From Schistocephalus solidus (Eukaryota; Platyhelminthes; Cestoda; Diphyllobothriidea; Diphyllobothriidae): DNA of 64,000 bases. The number at the start of each line of letters is the position of its first letter. Position 1 is the stretch's first letter. The translations under genes and the position numbers were made by a program. The stretch lies in assembly GCA_017591395.1 (NCBI GenBank), contig WEDG01000438.1, forward strand, positions 62,001 through 126,000. The letters run 5' to 3'. Below are positions 37,001-52,000 of the stretch, piece by piece. The notes under the pieces are model-generated. The model was not told the origin of the DNA and did not search any database. It saw nothing but the letters and a program-made list of their open reading frames with translations.

Positions 37001-40000
37001 CTGAAACCTCAAGGGTTTGTGAAGATCCGACCAGGGGATAAAAAATAGCCAGTTGTCCTCAGAGACATTCGAGCATAAATGATTTTGAAGTAGATATACT
37101 ACGAAAGAATTAGCTAAGCGACTTTGCCCTGCGTTCAGTTGTAATATGCTATTATGCGAATGCATCGCCAGCCTTTAATCTGTTGCCAAAAATGGCAAAA
37201 CGTGGTAGATATTCTGCATTTACCGTTGGATCATCTCAAAAACATGGTTGCTCTTCTCGTTCGCTCGTCACAGCAATACTCCAATGATCGAATAAGCGTA
37301 CATGGCTGAATTTAAGCCACCAGTATGTTGTAAATGCTCTTCAATTTTCGCATTCCTTTATTGCCTTTTTTAAGTGTACCTCCTTCCTCCTTTCTTTTAT
37401 GACCTCGGATTAATTCCTTTCAAGTGGTCTCACTGTGCTCCCTAGCATCATTTCTATAAGGAAAAAGATCGAACAGACGTATTAACCGGAAGAACTCGTG
37501 TCTTATTTTGAGTGTTTGAACTCCTGCAGGAGTCTGTCGTTAGAGAAAGTAGCAGCAACAGTCCACGCCAATTAACGATTAATGACGAACTGCTGAAGGT
37601 TACTGCGTAGGCACTGTATGTCGGCGCCAGATCACTATATCGATTTGCTAAGTTCCCATCCGATCCCCAGGCTTCAATCGATTGCCGACGACTCTTGTGA
37701 AGAATTATTTGACGGCTTCGAAGTTGAATTCATGACCCGTTTCGAAGGGGGCCGGTGTGCAATTCCAACAACTAGTCCCGCAGCAATGTGCGTGGTCGCT
37801 TCCTGGAGTCCTTTATGTATGGCAGAAACATCACCTAGGATACGGCATGCTCTGCCATATACTAAGGATGTCACAGAAGCGATCGGATGGTTTGCTGGTG
37901 CACTAGGTGTTGAAATTGCACACCGGCCCAAAGTTACAATGGGTAGCAGGGTCATGGAAATCGAAAAGCGACTAAATCCCAAGGAGCAGTCAGGGTAGTT
38001 TATTGCATCCCGTGCCTAAACTGTCCTTTTCCCTACACAGAACAGACTCAACACGCACTCGAATCGCGCATCCATGAACCTAAGCTCACAGTGTGACGGG
38101 GCCACGAATTATTCCAAGTGGCTGCCCCCGCCTACAAAACGCGTCATGAGTTCAACATCGCAGCCACAAAGCTAATCGTTCAGACCGGAATTAAGACACG
38201 CTGAGAGTTGATGGAAGCCTGGGCCTTGGATGGGAATTCTGTTACTAAATGTGTGGATCTAGTGCCGGCATACAGAGCACGGCGCAGTCACCTCCAGACT
38301 TGCGTCATTGATTGTTGATTGACTTTTACTTTTGGTGCTACTGTCCCCGACGCTGAACTCCTGCAAGATTTCGAAAGCTCAGAATAAAAAACCAATTGCT
38401 CCGATGTTCGACAAGTTTTCTTTATTCATACAAACACCTGGAACTCGAACATTCACATGCCGACGTGTTGAGGCATAGCATTTACCACTGTTCGCCTTTC
38501 ATTGACAGTCCATCCTTTGCACTTGTCGTAGGAAAAGAGCTTATCCGCACATACGTATTCTTCATTGAACACTTTCATTTTCACTGTTTGGAAATGCTGT
38601 TGAAGCAGTCAGAAGAGCCTATTTAAACGCTCAAACGAACAGAACCACCAAATATAGTAATGCCCTTTTTATTTTTCAGTACTGTCTCGTTAAAAAGACC
38701 GCACTCCATCTGCTGTCGGTGTTCGTTGGCTATACTGAATCAAACGCCATGATTTTTGTGGAAATTGTAGACCAATTCCACAAATCCTCCAGTGAGTTTC
38801 CTCTTGCCTGTATTTCCTAGGGACTTCCTTGTCGGAAGTTTCATTTGCATCTTACAGTTCTGTATCATCGATCGCAAATGTGACACAAATGGCAGTTTAG
38901 CGAATTTTAATTCAGCAAAAAAATAGCTGAATCTCCAGAACTTCAGAATCAATGTAATAATAATGGTGACGGAGTATCTCTAATGGTAGAACTGACATAA
39001 ATTCTGCTAGTTCTGAGTGCTTCTATCACGTTGATAAGCTTGCAGTATCAGGTGACCCATACACATAAGATGAAGCCATGGCTGAGCATGACGCGAGGCT
39101 CCGTTGCATGGTCACCCGCAAGAAAAAAGTGTTTTTAAGGAGAGAAGATCGCTTTTTTGGCCCTAGCTAATCTTTGACTTTCATCTGTGCGGCGTCTCGA
39201 CACGTGTTTACGCTTGTTCGGTTCGGCACGCGAATGGTGCCAGAGCATTAAATTCGTTCGTTGGCCTTTTATCACCACACATCAGGTGTGCTAGCGGTCG
39301 TCACATTAAATCCTACAAACAAGCGATTGAAGTTTAGATCGTTTCTTTCTCATGAAAGCTCAATTTATTGCATTATAACATTTCTACTTCTTATAGAAAA
39401 CAAAGTTTCCGATGTTGTACAGTTGTTCGATTAACTAAAGTTTAGTCGAAAAGGCGAGAGTTCAGGGCGCATGACCTTTTTAGTAAACAAACAGTACTAT
39501 GTGCATAAAATTTCTTGGCCAGCTGCTCATATTCTGCCGTTAAAACCGCAAATGTGAGTAACTTCTTTTAAGGCGTCGATAGCCTGTTTTAGTCGGCTTG
39601 CGCCAAGGCTGGACCAGTTCATACCTACGTACGTACATGCGTATATCATGCAATAACGGAAGAGTTTCCGTCATAGTGACCACTGTGTCCATGTTCATGT
39701 ATATTCATTCTAATACAAAATTGTCTTTGATACCAAATACAAAAGAAACATGTGGCTATTCAACTAGAATGCAGTATTTGACTCCCTCAACACAAAAGAT
39801 TAAATGTGTTGCTAAACTACCAAGACATGCTTGGAAGACTCCAAATTGAGCGGACAGCTCTGCCCTTCTTCGTACGGAGGGTCAGGTTGCAGTGGCTCCT
39901 TGTTTATGTGGCCTTCGTGACTTTTTCACTTGTGGAAGACCTTAGACCCCTTAATTGAAGTCTATCAGTTAGCACCCATATAACACGCGTTGGCGGATTA

Positions 40001-43000
40001 CATAGCCTTCTTGGACTCTGCCCCTAATCACCTTGAACTTGGCTTAACACGAGAAGACGGTGGACGTAGAGAGATTGGGGCAAGCCAGCTGCGTTGAAAG
40101 TTAACTGCGCCCCTTCCTAGACAATAATGGTCAGCTCCGTTGTCGAGGAATGGACTACTGGTGCTCGCACCCACACAATTGTAAGAAAGAGAACAACCGG
40201 AGTTGTTGGGAAGCAACTTGAATTGGTTAAAAGCTCGACTTGTAGGCTTTTTATATGCATGAATAACCAAGGTCGAATGGGTGCTTGGGAACATATGAAT
40301 GATACCTTATCAGAGGCACTCAACCCCGTCTTCTATTAGACAAACGTTAGTCAAAGGGCGTTACTCATCTCCTCAGGGGATATCCCTGTCAACGGACCAA
40401 TTTTTGTCCGTTCGACTGTAGCTTTTAGAGTGGGCCTAACTTCCAGCGTAAGCTGTCACCAGGTAACTCGTTTTATTCAGGCTGAGTGTTTTGGGAGCCA
40501 TTTCTCCCGTTTTGCGAAAATACCGCTTAGTGGCTGAATTTCAACCCACCTGGACTTGGATGCGAATAACAGTAAGTTTCTGTCCCACACACAACCGTGC
40601 CGTAAGTGTGCATTCTTACCCTCTGCCTGCACTGACGATGGTGCATGCGCTTTGAGGTAGATTTCGCACATATAAGCTAGCTGGGCGTTTATTTGGCCGT
40701 GGCAGGGCTTACCTTTACCCTGCTGACGGTTGTGTTGAAGGGAGGGTAGAAAAAGCCTTAAATTGTTTGTTTTTGTTCCCGTAAGTTATTCACATGACAT
40801 TTTTGTGGATTTTGAAAGTTACTGTGCTTATGAAAGGTCAAAATACTCAGCAGACAACCAAGTTTTCATTTAGAGTATCTATGCCATATTCCACCTAGTA
40901 AGTGTAAGGATACAGTTATCAATCAGCACCACTGTGACTGGTTAAGACAACGAACAACTACGATCCCTCATATGGACGCAGCAATTTATACCTAGCATTC
41001 TGTTTGCCTAACAGTCTGTCTGGGCAATGTTTAGTTGAATCTGCACCCATACCATCCGTCTTTGGGGATTTGGGTTTCTGAGATAGTGCTTGAGAGATTT
41101 CGCCTAAAAATTTATAACATAGTACTTCAGGTAGTAAAGTAGATTATGACCCGGTTTTGATAAATCCTGTAGCCCTCTTGCCAACCTTTGCGACAATACA
41201 CGTCGCTAACATTTTCGATGTCAGTTCTCCTCTGCTGAAACGTCAAGTCCCGCCGCTTCTTCACTCAACCTCTGATGTCGCTGGCTGGTTATACGTGCTC
41301 AACCTGGAAAATGCCCAAAAATTGACTTTTTTGCGTATGGGAACTTAATGCGTATGGGTGATAAATCTAAAGACTGCGCGGTAATGCCAAATAGTCACAC
41401 CTCCAGTTTGCGCTTTGCCGCAATCAATCCTTGCATGCATCCAGCGGTTTTTTTATAACAATTCGTACTCAATTGACGTACTGATCTACGTATTCTGAGA
41501 TTTCGGCAGTAAACGCAAATTTCTATTTGCCACATTCATGCACTTGTGCCTTATTAATATGGCCTCCGATTCATTCTCCAGCCTTAAATGGTCCACCGTG
41601 GTCTTACTTGATTGAGTTGCTCCGCCAGGAATCTAGTGACGTAGAAATTTTGCTTCACACAATGATCCTCATAAACAAAGTCCTTGGTGCTGTCCCCGAC
41701 CAGGAGACGTTTTATGACATAACCGATTGTCTTGAGGATCAGGGTATCAAGGAACTGGCAGACAAGTACACAAAAGATTCCAATCCTGACGCCAGCCTTG
41801 TGGAGCAGTTCAATATATATGAGGTAGGTTGTGGGATTTTGTGTTGCCTAGGTGACTTTCCAACTACCAATTAGTGTCTGTGGGTTGATGGAGATCTTAT
41901 CTCTTTGTAGGCCAGCCTAATCTTTGAAGACGGTGGGACGCTAGGGACGATCACTCTGACAGATGAAAGCCTGAATAATCTTCGCCGCACCCCCAGGTCG
42001 CAAAGAGTTGACCTGGACACCCCCGCGATGAGTACACCGCAGTCGTCAACGCCATCCCTTTTTGTTTCTGGATCGACTTGTGATCTCCAGAATGGGAAGC
42101 CGAGGAGATCAAAACGTTTCAGCGAGGAGGCGAAGGACACATCAGGAGCTGGCAGCGATGTAGAGTAAGGGGACGTAATTGCGCTATTGCATGCTACTAT
42201 CTGTAAAACCGCAATAAATATCCTTAATCGCGGGGAATGGATTGGGTATAGGTCTTGAGTATTGTAAATATAGATTCCAAATCATTCCATTACTGATGAG
42301 CAGGCTACGATGGAGGATACTCAGGGCACAATATAAACAAGAGAATTTTACTACTTACCAGGTAAATGAGTGCTGAAAGTAACCTGTTGAGGGAATGATC
42401 TGGGAATTTTAACATATTTTTGCCTGTGATTCCAAAGCTAAGCCTCTTTTCGTGGATATACGCAGTTATGTAGTATCGGTTATTTTCCCGACATTAATAC
42501 ATTCTGTGAGATCACAAAAAGCAAGATCGTAATTTTCAATAAAAAAACGTTATTACTTTGTCTCCGGTGAATAAACGTGAGCATTTACAGAAAGTTAAGG
42601 ATACTTATTGCATCCGAGAAACGTTGATATTCTGGTTTTTATTCTACCTATGTACGAAGCCACTTAGGGTTTCCATGTGATCCTATGCTATCATTAAAGC
42701 CGAATTTGTGAGAAAACGTTATGTCGACTGACCAAGGTATAATCGAGGCGGAGCTATAGTTTTATATTTTTCCGTGAAGTTGTCTCTCTTTTCCGGACAA
42801 AATGACCTGCCGTTTAGCATTTACCTAGCAGCATATCTTGCCGTCTAAAAATCGTACTTAATTTATGACTATCCTTGAAGCATTTTAGTAAAACATTTGA
42901 ATTCACACATGTCAGGCAGAGGTTATTAGAAAAATAAGATCATTCTCAAGTCCATGGCAGTAGAAAACTGGTCTCTTTCATAGGAAAAGTAATACTCCAA

Positions 43001-46000
43001 ATGCCTTATGACGGGCATTTTCGTACGTTTCTTCGTTTATGGAAACCAGAAATTACAACGACGTAAATATGCTTAATATTTCTTGTGAATTAGATATTAG
43101 GCTTTGCATTAGTGACTCAGACTTTACATACGCTAGGCTTTAGTAGTACATCTTTCCCATGAAATTAGCACAACTGTGCGTCAATAGCTATAGGAATTTG
43201 ATCGCGTATTATTGATACTCATACAGGTTAGTTTGCATTATCTCGGCTTGCGTTTTTTTGTACCAATTCAGAATGAGGACCCTTGAGATTTTCTCCCCAG
43301 ATTTAAAGATGTGCATACTAAGAAGATTAACGTATGAACGTGTTTCCTACGAGGAATTAATTGGGTCTAAGAAACATTGTTTCATGTGATCTGTTATTTT
43401 GCACGACATACGAACTCTGTCCTTCTTCATTGTGGTTTAGTGTAACTGAATGTCAGTTTCTTGCACAGTACCTTTTGTCGGGGCTCGCTGACAGCCTCAT
43501 GCCTGCGTCTGCTGCTTGAGTATTTAAGACAAATACAACTTAGTAATGTGATACTTTTAGGAGAATTTGTTTGTTTATCATCAAGAAGAAATTAAGAAAC
43601 AAATAGGTCTGGTTGGTGTTCTTAGTTATGAATTAGGTCCTAGAGGCTCTTATGAAGCCCCCTTATAGCAGATCGTAACAAATACCTAAAAAACCGAGTT
43701 TACCCCCTATAATTTTTGCCCTGAATAATCATTTGTTCTTCACATTTTTAGTGACAATGTTTTGGATAGAAAACGTCATCCGCGAAGAATCACCCAGGAA
43801 ATCATATCAGACAACCGGAAGCACACCATGGGTAGGTTTTTGTCTGTATTCCCATTCCACTTCATTAGCTGTTTTTTTAGGAAAAAGTAAGAAAAGGATA
43901 GTTCAATAAATTGATCATTTTTAGCCAAAATAGACTATGTAAAATGATGAGCTTAGGCAACTATCAAACGCGTTTTATCAGAGTAGATCGAAACCTACCT
44001 CTCCCAGCTTTGTACTGGGTGCACTAACCATTAAACCTTTGAGAACGCACGTGTCAACCATGTCGAGCAAGTTGCTCCTGTCGTTCCGCATCACAACTCA
44101 CAGCTCAGAGTTGTGCCCGATTTGTATGTCACTACTTGATATCAACGATCTATCTTGTTTGTTAAGACTTGCTCTAAAGTTACTTTGGTACAGAACTTTG
44201 TTTGCACACTAGTAATGCGTGCATCAATGTGACTGAATTTCTGCTCATTGTGCTAAGCGGGTTGACGTAAGTGCTACCTCCAGAGCACGACACATATGCA
44301 TGATCAGCTGCATGGCAGGATCAGGCAAACCACGTGTGGAAGGCTGCGAGTCTTCGGAGTAAAAAAGGAAATACCAGTGAAACATCTGTGGGAGCTTGCG
44401 AGTCATGCTTATGTCTAGAGGCTGATTCAACTACTTGGTATTAACTAAGTCTGACAATGCCAAATTTGCAGCCAAAGGTAGCTAGACTGTCGGAGCTGAT
44501 TTACCTGATAGGACCTGAACGAAGGTGTTTGTGCAAGTTGGAAGTTTAACTTCTGGCGATGGTAATGTTTAGTACTAAGAGGGAAACTGGGAAGTCTCAT
44601 GGGATCTCTGAACGAGGTTCAGTAAAGTTGCATTCGGAGGTGGGGGAAAAAATTATGGGCATTTTAAAAATATCCAGCACGGTGACCTCGTAGGCATGGA
44701 TGAATACCGCTTAACTGCAGGATGGCACAGTGAAGCAAAGTGGTCTTTTGCCTCCAGTTGTCTGGACATTTTTCCAATCCTATTCAATGAAAATGCATGT
44801 ATTCCGAGATCTATCAAACGTTTTTGACACATAATTAGATCGCAAAGTACATAAGCACAAATAGCCTGTGGACTTTTATTAAGACGAGATTACGGACTCA
44901 GGCGAGTACGTTTCATCATCAAGTATCAATGATGCCATCGGTCTCATTCATCCACCTTTTGGTCAACTGTCGTGGACGTTGTCTATCTATGGCTGTTGCA
45001 AGTATAAGAAAGGCTCAGTTAGACTTTTTGGCTGACAACTTTTAATTTAGTTTTCATCAAGTCTTCCTTTTTCCGCGGTGGGTTATGACAAAGAGTTTCC
45101 GCTTTGACAAAAAATTCATAGTACCGTACCAAACATCTACGGTGAACTGGATTTTTGGGGCTATCCTAGCTTTTCTAATCACCTCTGGAAAATACCTGGA
45201 GGAGCTTGAGATTGACAGAAAAGTGCTACTTTACGCCACGCTGTTTAGTTGCAAATCTATTAATTAAACTGACAGGAAGGTGCCTTGACAGGTAGGAGGT
45301 CCTTAATTAGTTTGATCCTGGAAGATTACTAACCAAGGGCTTTACTTTCACCACCCCCTGCGCTAGTATAACGGCACTCGTCGTGATAATAGTTTTGCGG
45401 ATTCTCAACAGTTTCTCTGCAGGCTTTCATTATTGAACCATGTCTAAGATTTCATAATTTCATGGTTCTATAGGCTGTCCTATAGGCTGTTCTATAGGCT
45501 GTTCTATAGACTGTCCTAGATTTCATAATTTCATGGTTCTATAGGCTGTCCTAAGTGGTGCCAAAAGCGTGCTTCGAACAAGATTGTAGCTGACGCCACA
45601 GTCAATGAAAACCTTGCATCTGATGTGCGTTTCTGCGAATCGGGAATACAGCTAAGTGGTTGGAAAATGTTCTTCACCGAGCCAAACTATTCTCAGACTC
45701 CAGCACTTGCGAGCATTACCTATTCAGACCTGCAGTTATTCCATACGTTTGGATTCTTGTTAAGGCGGGCTCACAACAGCGTCGGTATCAACAGTCCTAG
45801 TAGTGGCTGATCAAACTGCACATTTACTCTGCCCCTTTTCCTTACAAAGTGTGCTTTGGTGGCAAACTCTTTTGGTATTGCAGTTTTCAAAAAAACAAGG
45901 AAAAACACGCCTGAAGGAAAATGCAATGCACGTCGTAGCATATGTGCAGTAGGTTAATTCGCCTCGTCTTAATCGGGGACAGGTCTCTTCGTGTAGATAT

Positions 46001-49000
46001 TTGGTGGTGAGACAGACTTTCCCGTGAGTTAGATGATGTTGGATGTGCTGATCCCGCACACACAGGGATCCATTGAGAGAGAGGGAGCTATGCTTTATTT
46101 TGAAACTAAAATTCCAAAAATTTCAGCAAAAAAGGTCCTCCATTCACCGTGAAGAATCGTCTTCAAAATGGTGCCAGCGTCGTGCACTGATGACCTCATT
46201 TGTGTTAGTCGAATAAACAAATAGGGTTAAAGTTATATAAGAGGATTCACATGCGAATAAAGAGCAGAAAAGATGGCGGCTCAATTTCAAAAGCCCGGTG
46301 AGACGCAGGGGCTGATCTAGTATTCAACACACTGTGTCTTCCGTGGCCTTGAACGGTTGGCTCCTCTACACTGATCGAACTAGGCTACTCCTGGTTTCAA
46401 CGGCTACAACGCTACCGGCTAGTCTCATCTGGTTTAGCTCAGTTGTCAAAATGGATACCGGAGTGTGACCGCTTCGCCAAGCACAGCTTCGTTGGGCCAG
46501 AGATGAGAGCTGGGTTACTGGTGAAGAACAGAACGTAATTGTAATTTCGTACAGCTTTTGTCAATCAGTAAAAATGCCAGCACCTGTCTGGGCTCCCCGT
46601 GCACCCAACTTGACCCAATAAAACTATCCTAAAAGGATTCAGTCTTCAAGTATTTGCATAGGACAGTTTTTACTGGGGCAAGCATGCTGTTACTGCTGCC
46701 TTAGAAGTTGCAAATTGGTTGTAAAAATGTTTTTATAAACTTCTTATACCTCGTTATTGAAGACTCAGCAAAATATCCCACTCGTATGATATTATTGGTC
46801 TGCATTTTATTATCACCTAATGCGGTTTGTATTTTCCCTCTATACTCCACGCTTTGCTCATAAATACCTCTCGTCCTTTGCTGGTAATTTTTGTGTGGCT
46901 TTATGTCTCGCTTTTCGTTCACGCATTTCGTTTGGCCGCTGCTAATTGCTTTATTCGAAATTTTAACGTTTCCTTAATCATATTGGAATTGATTCCACCT
47001 AATCCTGTTTTTTCGCCCTCGGCCTAATCACCACTTTTATTGCTGTTGGTCGTTTGACGTTGCTGTATCCCCTTTTGCTTTACCACATACTGGCTTTTGT
47101 GATCGTTTGCGTTGTTGTGATTTTTTTTCCGGCCCATTTTGAATTTCATATCCGATGCATTATTGCGCTTCATCCACGTGTTCCCATAACGATGGGGACT
47201 GTGCTGATCACAATATCGCAAAAATGCGTTCATTCCGAACCCTGCATCCAGACTTGCAGAAAAAGTCTGTAAGAGAGTTGTACGAAGTCCTTTCTACAGA
47301 TGAGCAAGCAGAAGGTACAAGCGACATTGACGATTCTGCGGTTAAACCCAGCAGTGGTAAGTCTAGAGACCTTGTACTGATAACCGTTCTCTGTGATAGG
47401 GGCTTGGTCACAAAAGCTTCATGATTAGACGTGTACTAACCGGTTTTAATTAGGAGGCCCATTTAAAATCATTCTGCTGAAGAAACGGTTCTGCCGATAA
47501 AATTATGTGGCTACTGGAAGGCCCCCCAGTTGATTGACAACCAGGTTTTCTAAATTATGGTTGCAAGTGGATCAGCCACAAGGCAGTGAGGCTTCCTCTT
47601 CACAGTTTCAGACTCTACCGAAGTCACTTAAATATGCGCCAAAGTCAAAAAGAGGGTTACTGTATGAAGACGAGGGCTGAGATGAGTCACATTACCTCCA
47701 CACTCACCTATCAGAGAGTTCTCCAAAATCTGCCAGATAGATGGGGTAACTATGACGTGCAGGGTAACATTATTTCCGAATATTTTCTTTCATAAATTTC
47801 GCTTGCTCAGGCCTGGGGGAGAGTGTAGTGATGGAAGGTTTATGGGCTTTAGGTTACTTTTCGATGAATTTCCAAATTTCTTCTTTCAAAGCCAACAAAG
47901 TTTTTGATGTATCATCAGCTGCATTAAACTAGATTTGTAGCAAATAAACGGGTTTCACTTTGGAAATTCCTTTGAAATTGTGGTCTGAAAGGCTATCTTC
48001 GCACGGTATATTCATGTCCTATGCTGACAGTGATTCAGCCTAGTATGTTCCGACTGAAAAGACCCACCCTATGGTGTCCACGATAGGACTGGATTTGCCA
48101 TAAACGTACTTCTTACGACGTTCCGTTGCTTTACAACATGCTCGACCAGTGTACTTGGTGTCATTCCTCTTACCAAGGTCTATTAGTCATTCACAGTTCT
48201 TTTTTGAGACCCTTCTTTTCATCTTCTCATGTGCTGCATTTTTGGTTTCCATTTTTTCCATCCGCGATCGTTGCTGGTCGCACACGCCTCCATGGTCCGC
48301 GTTACTGTCTGTCGAACCAATCCGTGAACACATGCATCGCAAACATGCCTCGCCACGCTTTTGTCCCCTAACCCGAACGCTTGCGCTTTCTCAACCCTAG
48401 CGCGTGCAGAACATCAGTCCTCATTTTTTGCAGAGTGTCAACCAGCAAAAACTGTTAAGCTCTTGGCGGAATACAGGACACAGTCCACAGCAGGCGTCAC
48501 AGCAAGCAAACCCCAAGGTTCTGCCAGGTTATAACTATGTTCAGTCTGCTTGCCTTGTTTCCGTGCGAACTTGGCCATAGATAGTGATTCCTAGTCGCTG
48601 TGCTATTTTTCCACGGATTGGACTTGCAGTTGGGAAGGGGAGGGATGAGGGTATTATAATTTTTCTGCAGTTCCTGCATTCGGCATTTCATCCTCTACAT
48701 CCTAAAACGAAGGCAAATAGGCAAGGAAAGCAACCGTTTATTTTGGAATCCAAGAAGCCCCATTTCTGGATAGTTTGTGTTGGACGACCTTCTCTAGAGT
48801 AGCATGGATCTTGCCGATGAAAAATGAAAAGGGGATCATTGGAACTCAAGCCAGTGATGATGCATATTTTAATACAGACGGTGGATAGTAGAGAACCCAC
48901 ACCGCCGTAGAACGTCCGTTGCGATATGAATTATGGAATTATGGATGCTAACAAGTTCATTTTGCAAGCTCTCTGGACAGTTGTTTTTTTAAAAAACAGA

Positions 49001-52000
49001 CTACTTTAGGTTCACGATATGATGTGACGTTTGCCAGCTTTCCCCTTGCATACACCCTGAATGTTCCTCTATCCGTGCGTGTAGGTACTCATTGTTAATA
49101 AATATAAAATAAATCATTTCAGGGAAAGTATAGTGAATTCATCCCCATTCCCTAAGGTAAACATAGAAAAGGATAAGGCTCATAAACGAAATAACCAGGT
49201 TTCTTTATTGTCGTAGAAGTAAGGTGGCAATTTATTGGATCGTCCCAATAGACCGTCTCTGAAGATGGCGCTAGGCTTTAAGTTGGTGCAACGATTATAT
49301 TTGCCTTTATCCAATCGCTGTCACTCGATGTTACATTACAGAGGTACGAATGCACAAATGGATAGCCTTTTCGTGGGTTTTAAGCAACCTTTGTGCGTGC
49401 TCAAATAGTTAGTGCAACAAGCATTTTATGCATCATTTATCCATGCTGAGAGGTTCGATTGCCAAATGACCGTTGTCATATCTGTGCGGTACAAAAGGTT
49501 GGTGCTGCGTGTGTTGAAACCACCACATCAAGTCATAAAGCCCACAGTTCCTGTTACGTATGGTTCTCAGCTTTCAACTACCCTACAAAATCTGTGACAT
49601 GACATTTGAGAAGCAACTAGGGTAGCGGCCGTTTTCAGTGCCCTTTTTAGCTAGTAATAGCGGGAGCCCGAGACTATGGTTGGATGCAAAACTGGCACTT
49701 GATGGTAGTCTGTGGTAGGACTGTCTGGAGTGGATATTAAATAAGCCCGATAACGCTTCTATTTCAGCAGTACCCGCCATAATTCCCTCTTAATTTGGAC
49801 GTCGCCACACGGACACATTGCTAGCTGGAGAGCGAGTGCCACTTCGTGACACTTACCTCCAGAAGACAAAGATGGGTTCCAATGTAAAGACAATCAGATC
49901 AGCGTGTGCCTATCCGAACAGAGTAAAATGAAATGACATAGCAGATGAGTAGCTAAAGTATGGATGTAAAGCAAGTGGTTTTCACAACGGCTGCACTACC
50001 GTCACCGCAGCAAAGGATCGCCCACTTCAAACCGGCAATTTAGAAAATGCTCTTGCAATCACGTTTTCAGAGTCTGCAGTTCCACAAAAAGACGACAGCA
50101 CAACAGAGAATTCGGGAAGATATGTCTTCTCGTCTTAATCCAAAATCGTTCTCGACATGTCGAGGTTGCCGATAGACGAGGAAAATGCGCTGACTCCTAA
50201 GATAGACCCAGTAGGCACTGGAGAGCTAGATGAAAAAATTGAGACTAATAAAGTACACTTGTTGGTGCCCTTGGCTTCTCCTTAACGCTAAACCGCCTCA
50301 AGCATCAACGATATGCCTCTATTTTTCAACCCTTCCTAGCCACTCAATTACGAATGTGGCATATTTGTCAATAACCGCTTTAAAAACCTGCCGTGTTTAA
50401 GCGTCCACCAAATTATAAGTGCTTATAGGACTAGATTATAAGCTCTAGCTCTTTGAAGCTCAGACCTTAGATAAAACAAGTTAGGAAAGGTGTCTTTTTA
50501 AAAGTAGTGTCCACAAGCAGTTGATAGCAGGCGGGAGATGGCGTGCCCTAGTCGTAGTAGCCAGTGACTCGTTGGCGTCATTATGCTACCTAACAATCTT
50601 CAGTAGTCCTCAGCAAGCAGCGTGAGAACCCGAATATAACTAGAGAGGTGGTGGATTTGAGTGAATTCCACCTGCGAACTCAAAAGCTGGGACTGATTTC
50701 AATCGGCAGAGCGCCTGAGTAAAAGTGCATGCGCATACGCAGGTGTGCGCTATTAAGTTATCGCTGTCCTATGGGGTCAGTCGAAAACGCGCCGAAATGT
50801 TGGTTCAGAGTTGAAAAACATGGCAATGAGACGACTATGGTGAGTAGAAGACAGATCTCCCTCTCGTGATGAGCGTACGAAGTGGATGCTTGAACGAAGA
50901 TACAGTGGGGGCAGACATTTGAAGAGATAGTCTCGACTGAGGAGAAGATGACACATGGTAAGGCAGTTCACTGGTTCTTAACTATTGCAAGCTGTAAATG
51001 AACCTCTTTTATTTCCGTCGACCTAGGGATCAAGAGTGCATGCAGATTTTCGCGTGGTGACGAACGTTTAGCGGTTTAGAAGTGATGTTCAACACAATAA
51101 GAGGCTTTGAAATTAGCATTCCGGGTTTATTATTCGGTGTACCAGCGGTAACGGTCTCGAAGCGATTAACGCTGATGCGTTCCCCCCTCTCTCTCTGCTT
51201 TTATGACAATGAATACTTACATTGCCAAAGGCAAACCTTAAATGTCCACCGTATAGACATTGAGCATCCGGAGAAAGGAACATTAACCAATTCGTGCTCC
51301 AAAAATGTGTCGGATGCTGGGCATGAGCTGGGAGTTATAGTTCAAGTTGCAGACTCCGTGAGGATTGCGGTTACCGGAGATGGGCTGCGGGGTGAAGGTC
51401 AGTGACAGTGAAAATATTAGATTCTCGGTGGCGGACACAACAACATTACTGAATATTAACGCTCCTGTGCTTTGAGTAAGGGGGATCCGTGCGGTGACAG
51501 GACGAGGTACATTTAGAATAAATGGTGGACCTATGGCGAGTTAAGAGACGTGAAACCCTTAGTTAACTTGTCCATTAGGTACTGCAAAAGTACAGACGTA
51601 TACTGCCGAAAATCACAGTTATCTGCTTTCATTAACCAAAGGGCCATTTGCGAAAATTCTGCGTTCGGCAACTGCCCTGACTGGAAGCTACAACGATTTC
51701 TATATCCGGCGGAGGACAGTGTTATATATACCTAATTGCACTATAGATTGGGAGTTCAAGTGCTGTTCTCATTATGTACATCAGTATAACCGATGGGGCG
51801 GCATGCATGACGATCATCGCTCAAGATAATCCTGCTTCAAAAACACAAACCTGACATGACTGCGTCCATTGAAGCAGCGCACGCTGACAGCCGTTAGTGG
51901 ACACGGGGTGGAGTGCTTTATAAGTGTGAAACGTTGAGTTCGCTTCAGGGATTTGGACTTTAGAGAGCTGTAAAAGGTTGGCCGTGACCATGTTTAACTG

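Larger units (their letters stand above)
32418..38679 (+). other. Repeat-rich intron between FHOD exons 5 and 6
   Basis: A 6.3-kb intron. At least two thirds (about 33.05-36.86 and 37.6-38.3 kb) is transposable-element material, described separately. No host coding sequence other than the flanking exons is seen. Confidence 0.8.

Noticed and set aside
40127..40339. 70-codon open frame
   Set aside because: No motif, no splice support, and it lies within a FHOD intron. It is probably chance or decayed repeat.
42292..42360. CTGATGAG string resembling a hammerhead core
   Set aside because: No GAAA box with paired stems follows within a usable distance. The same holds for CTGATGA strings near 19.8, 23.6 and 46.2 kb.
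50048..50150. Possible FHOD linker exon after TTTTCAG, reading [16 protein letters not shown]
   Set aside because: It meets a stop without a good GT donor in the phase needed to join exon 12.
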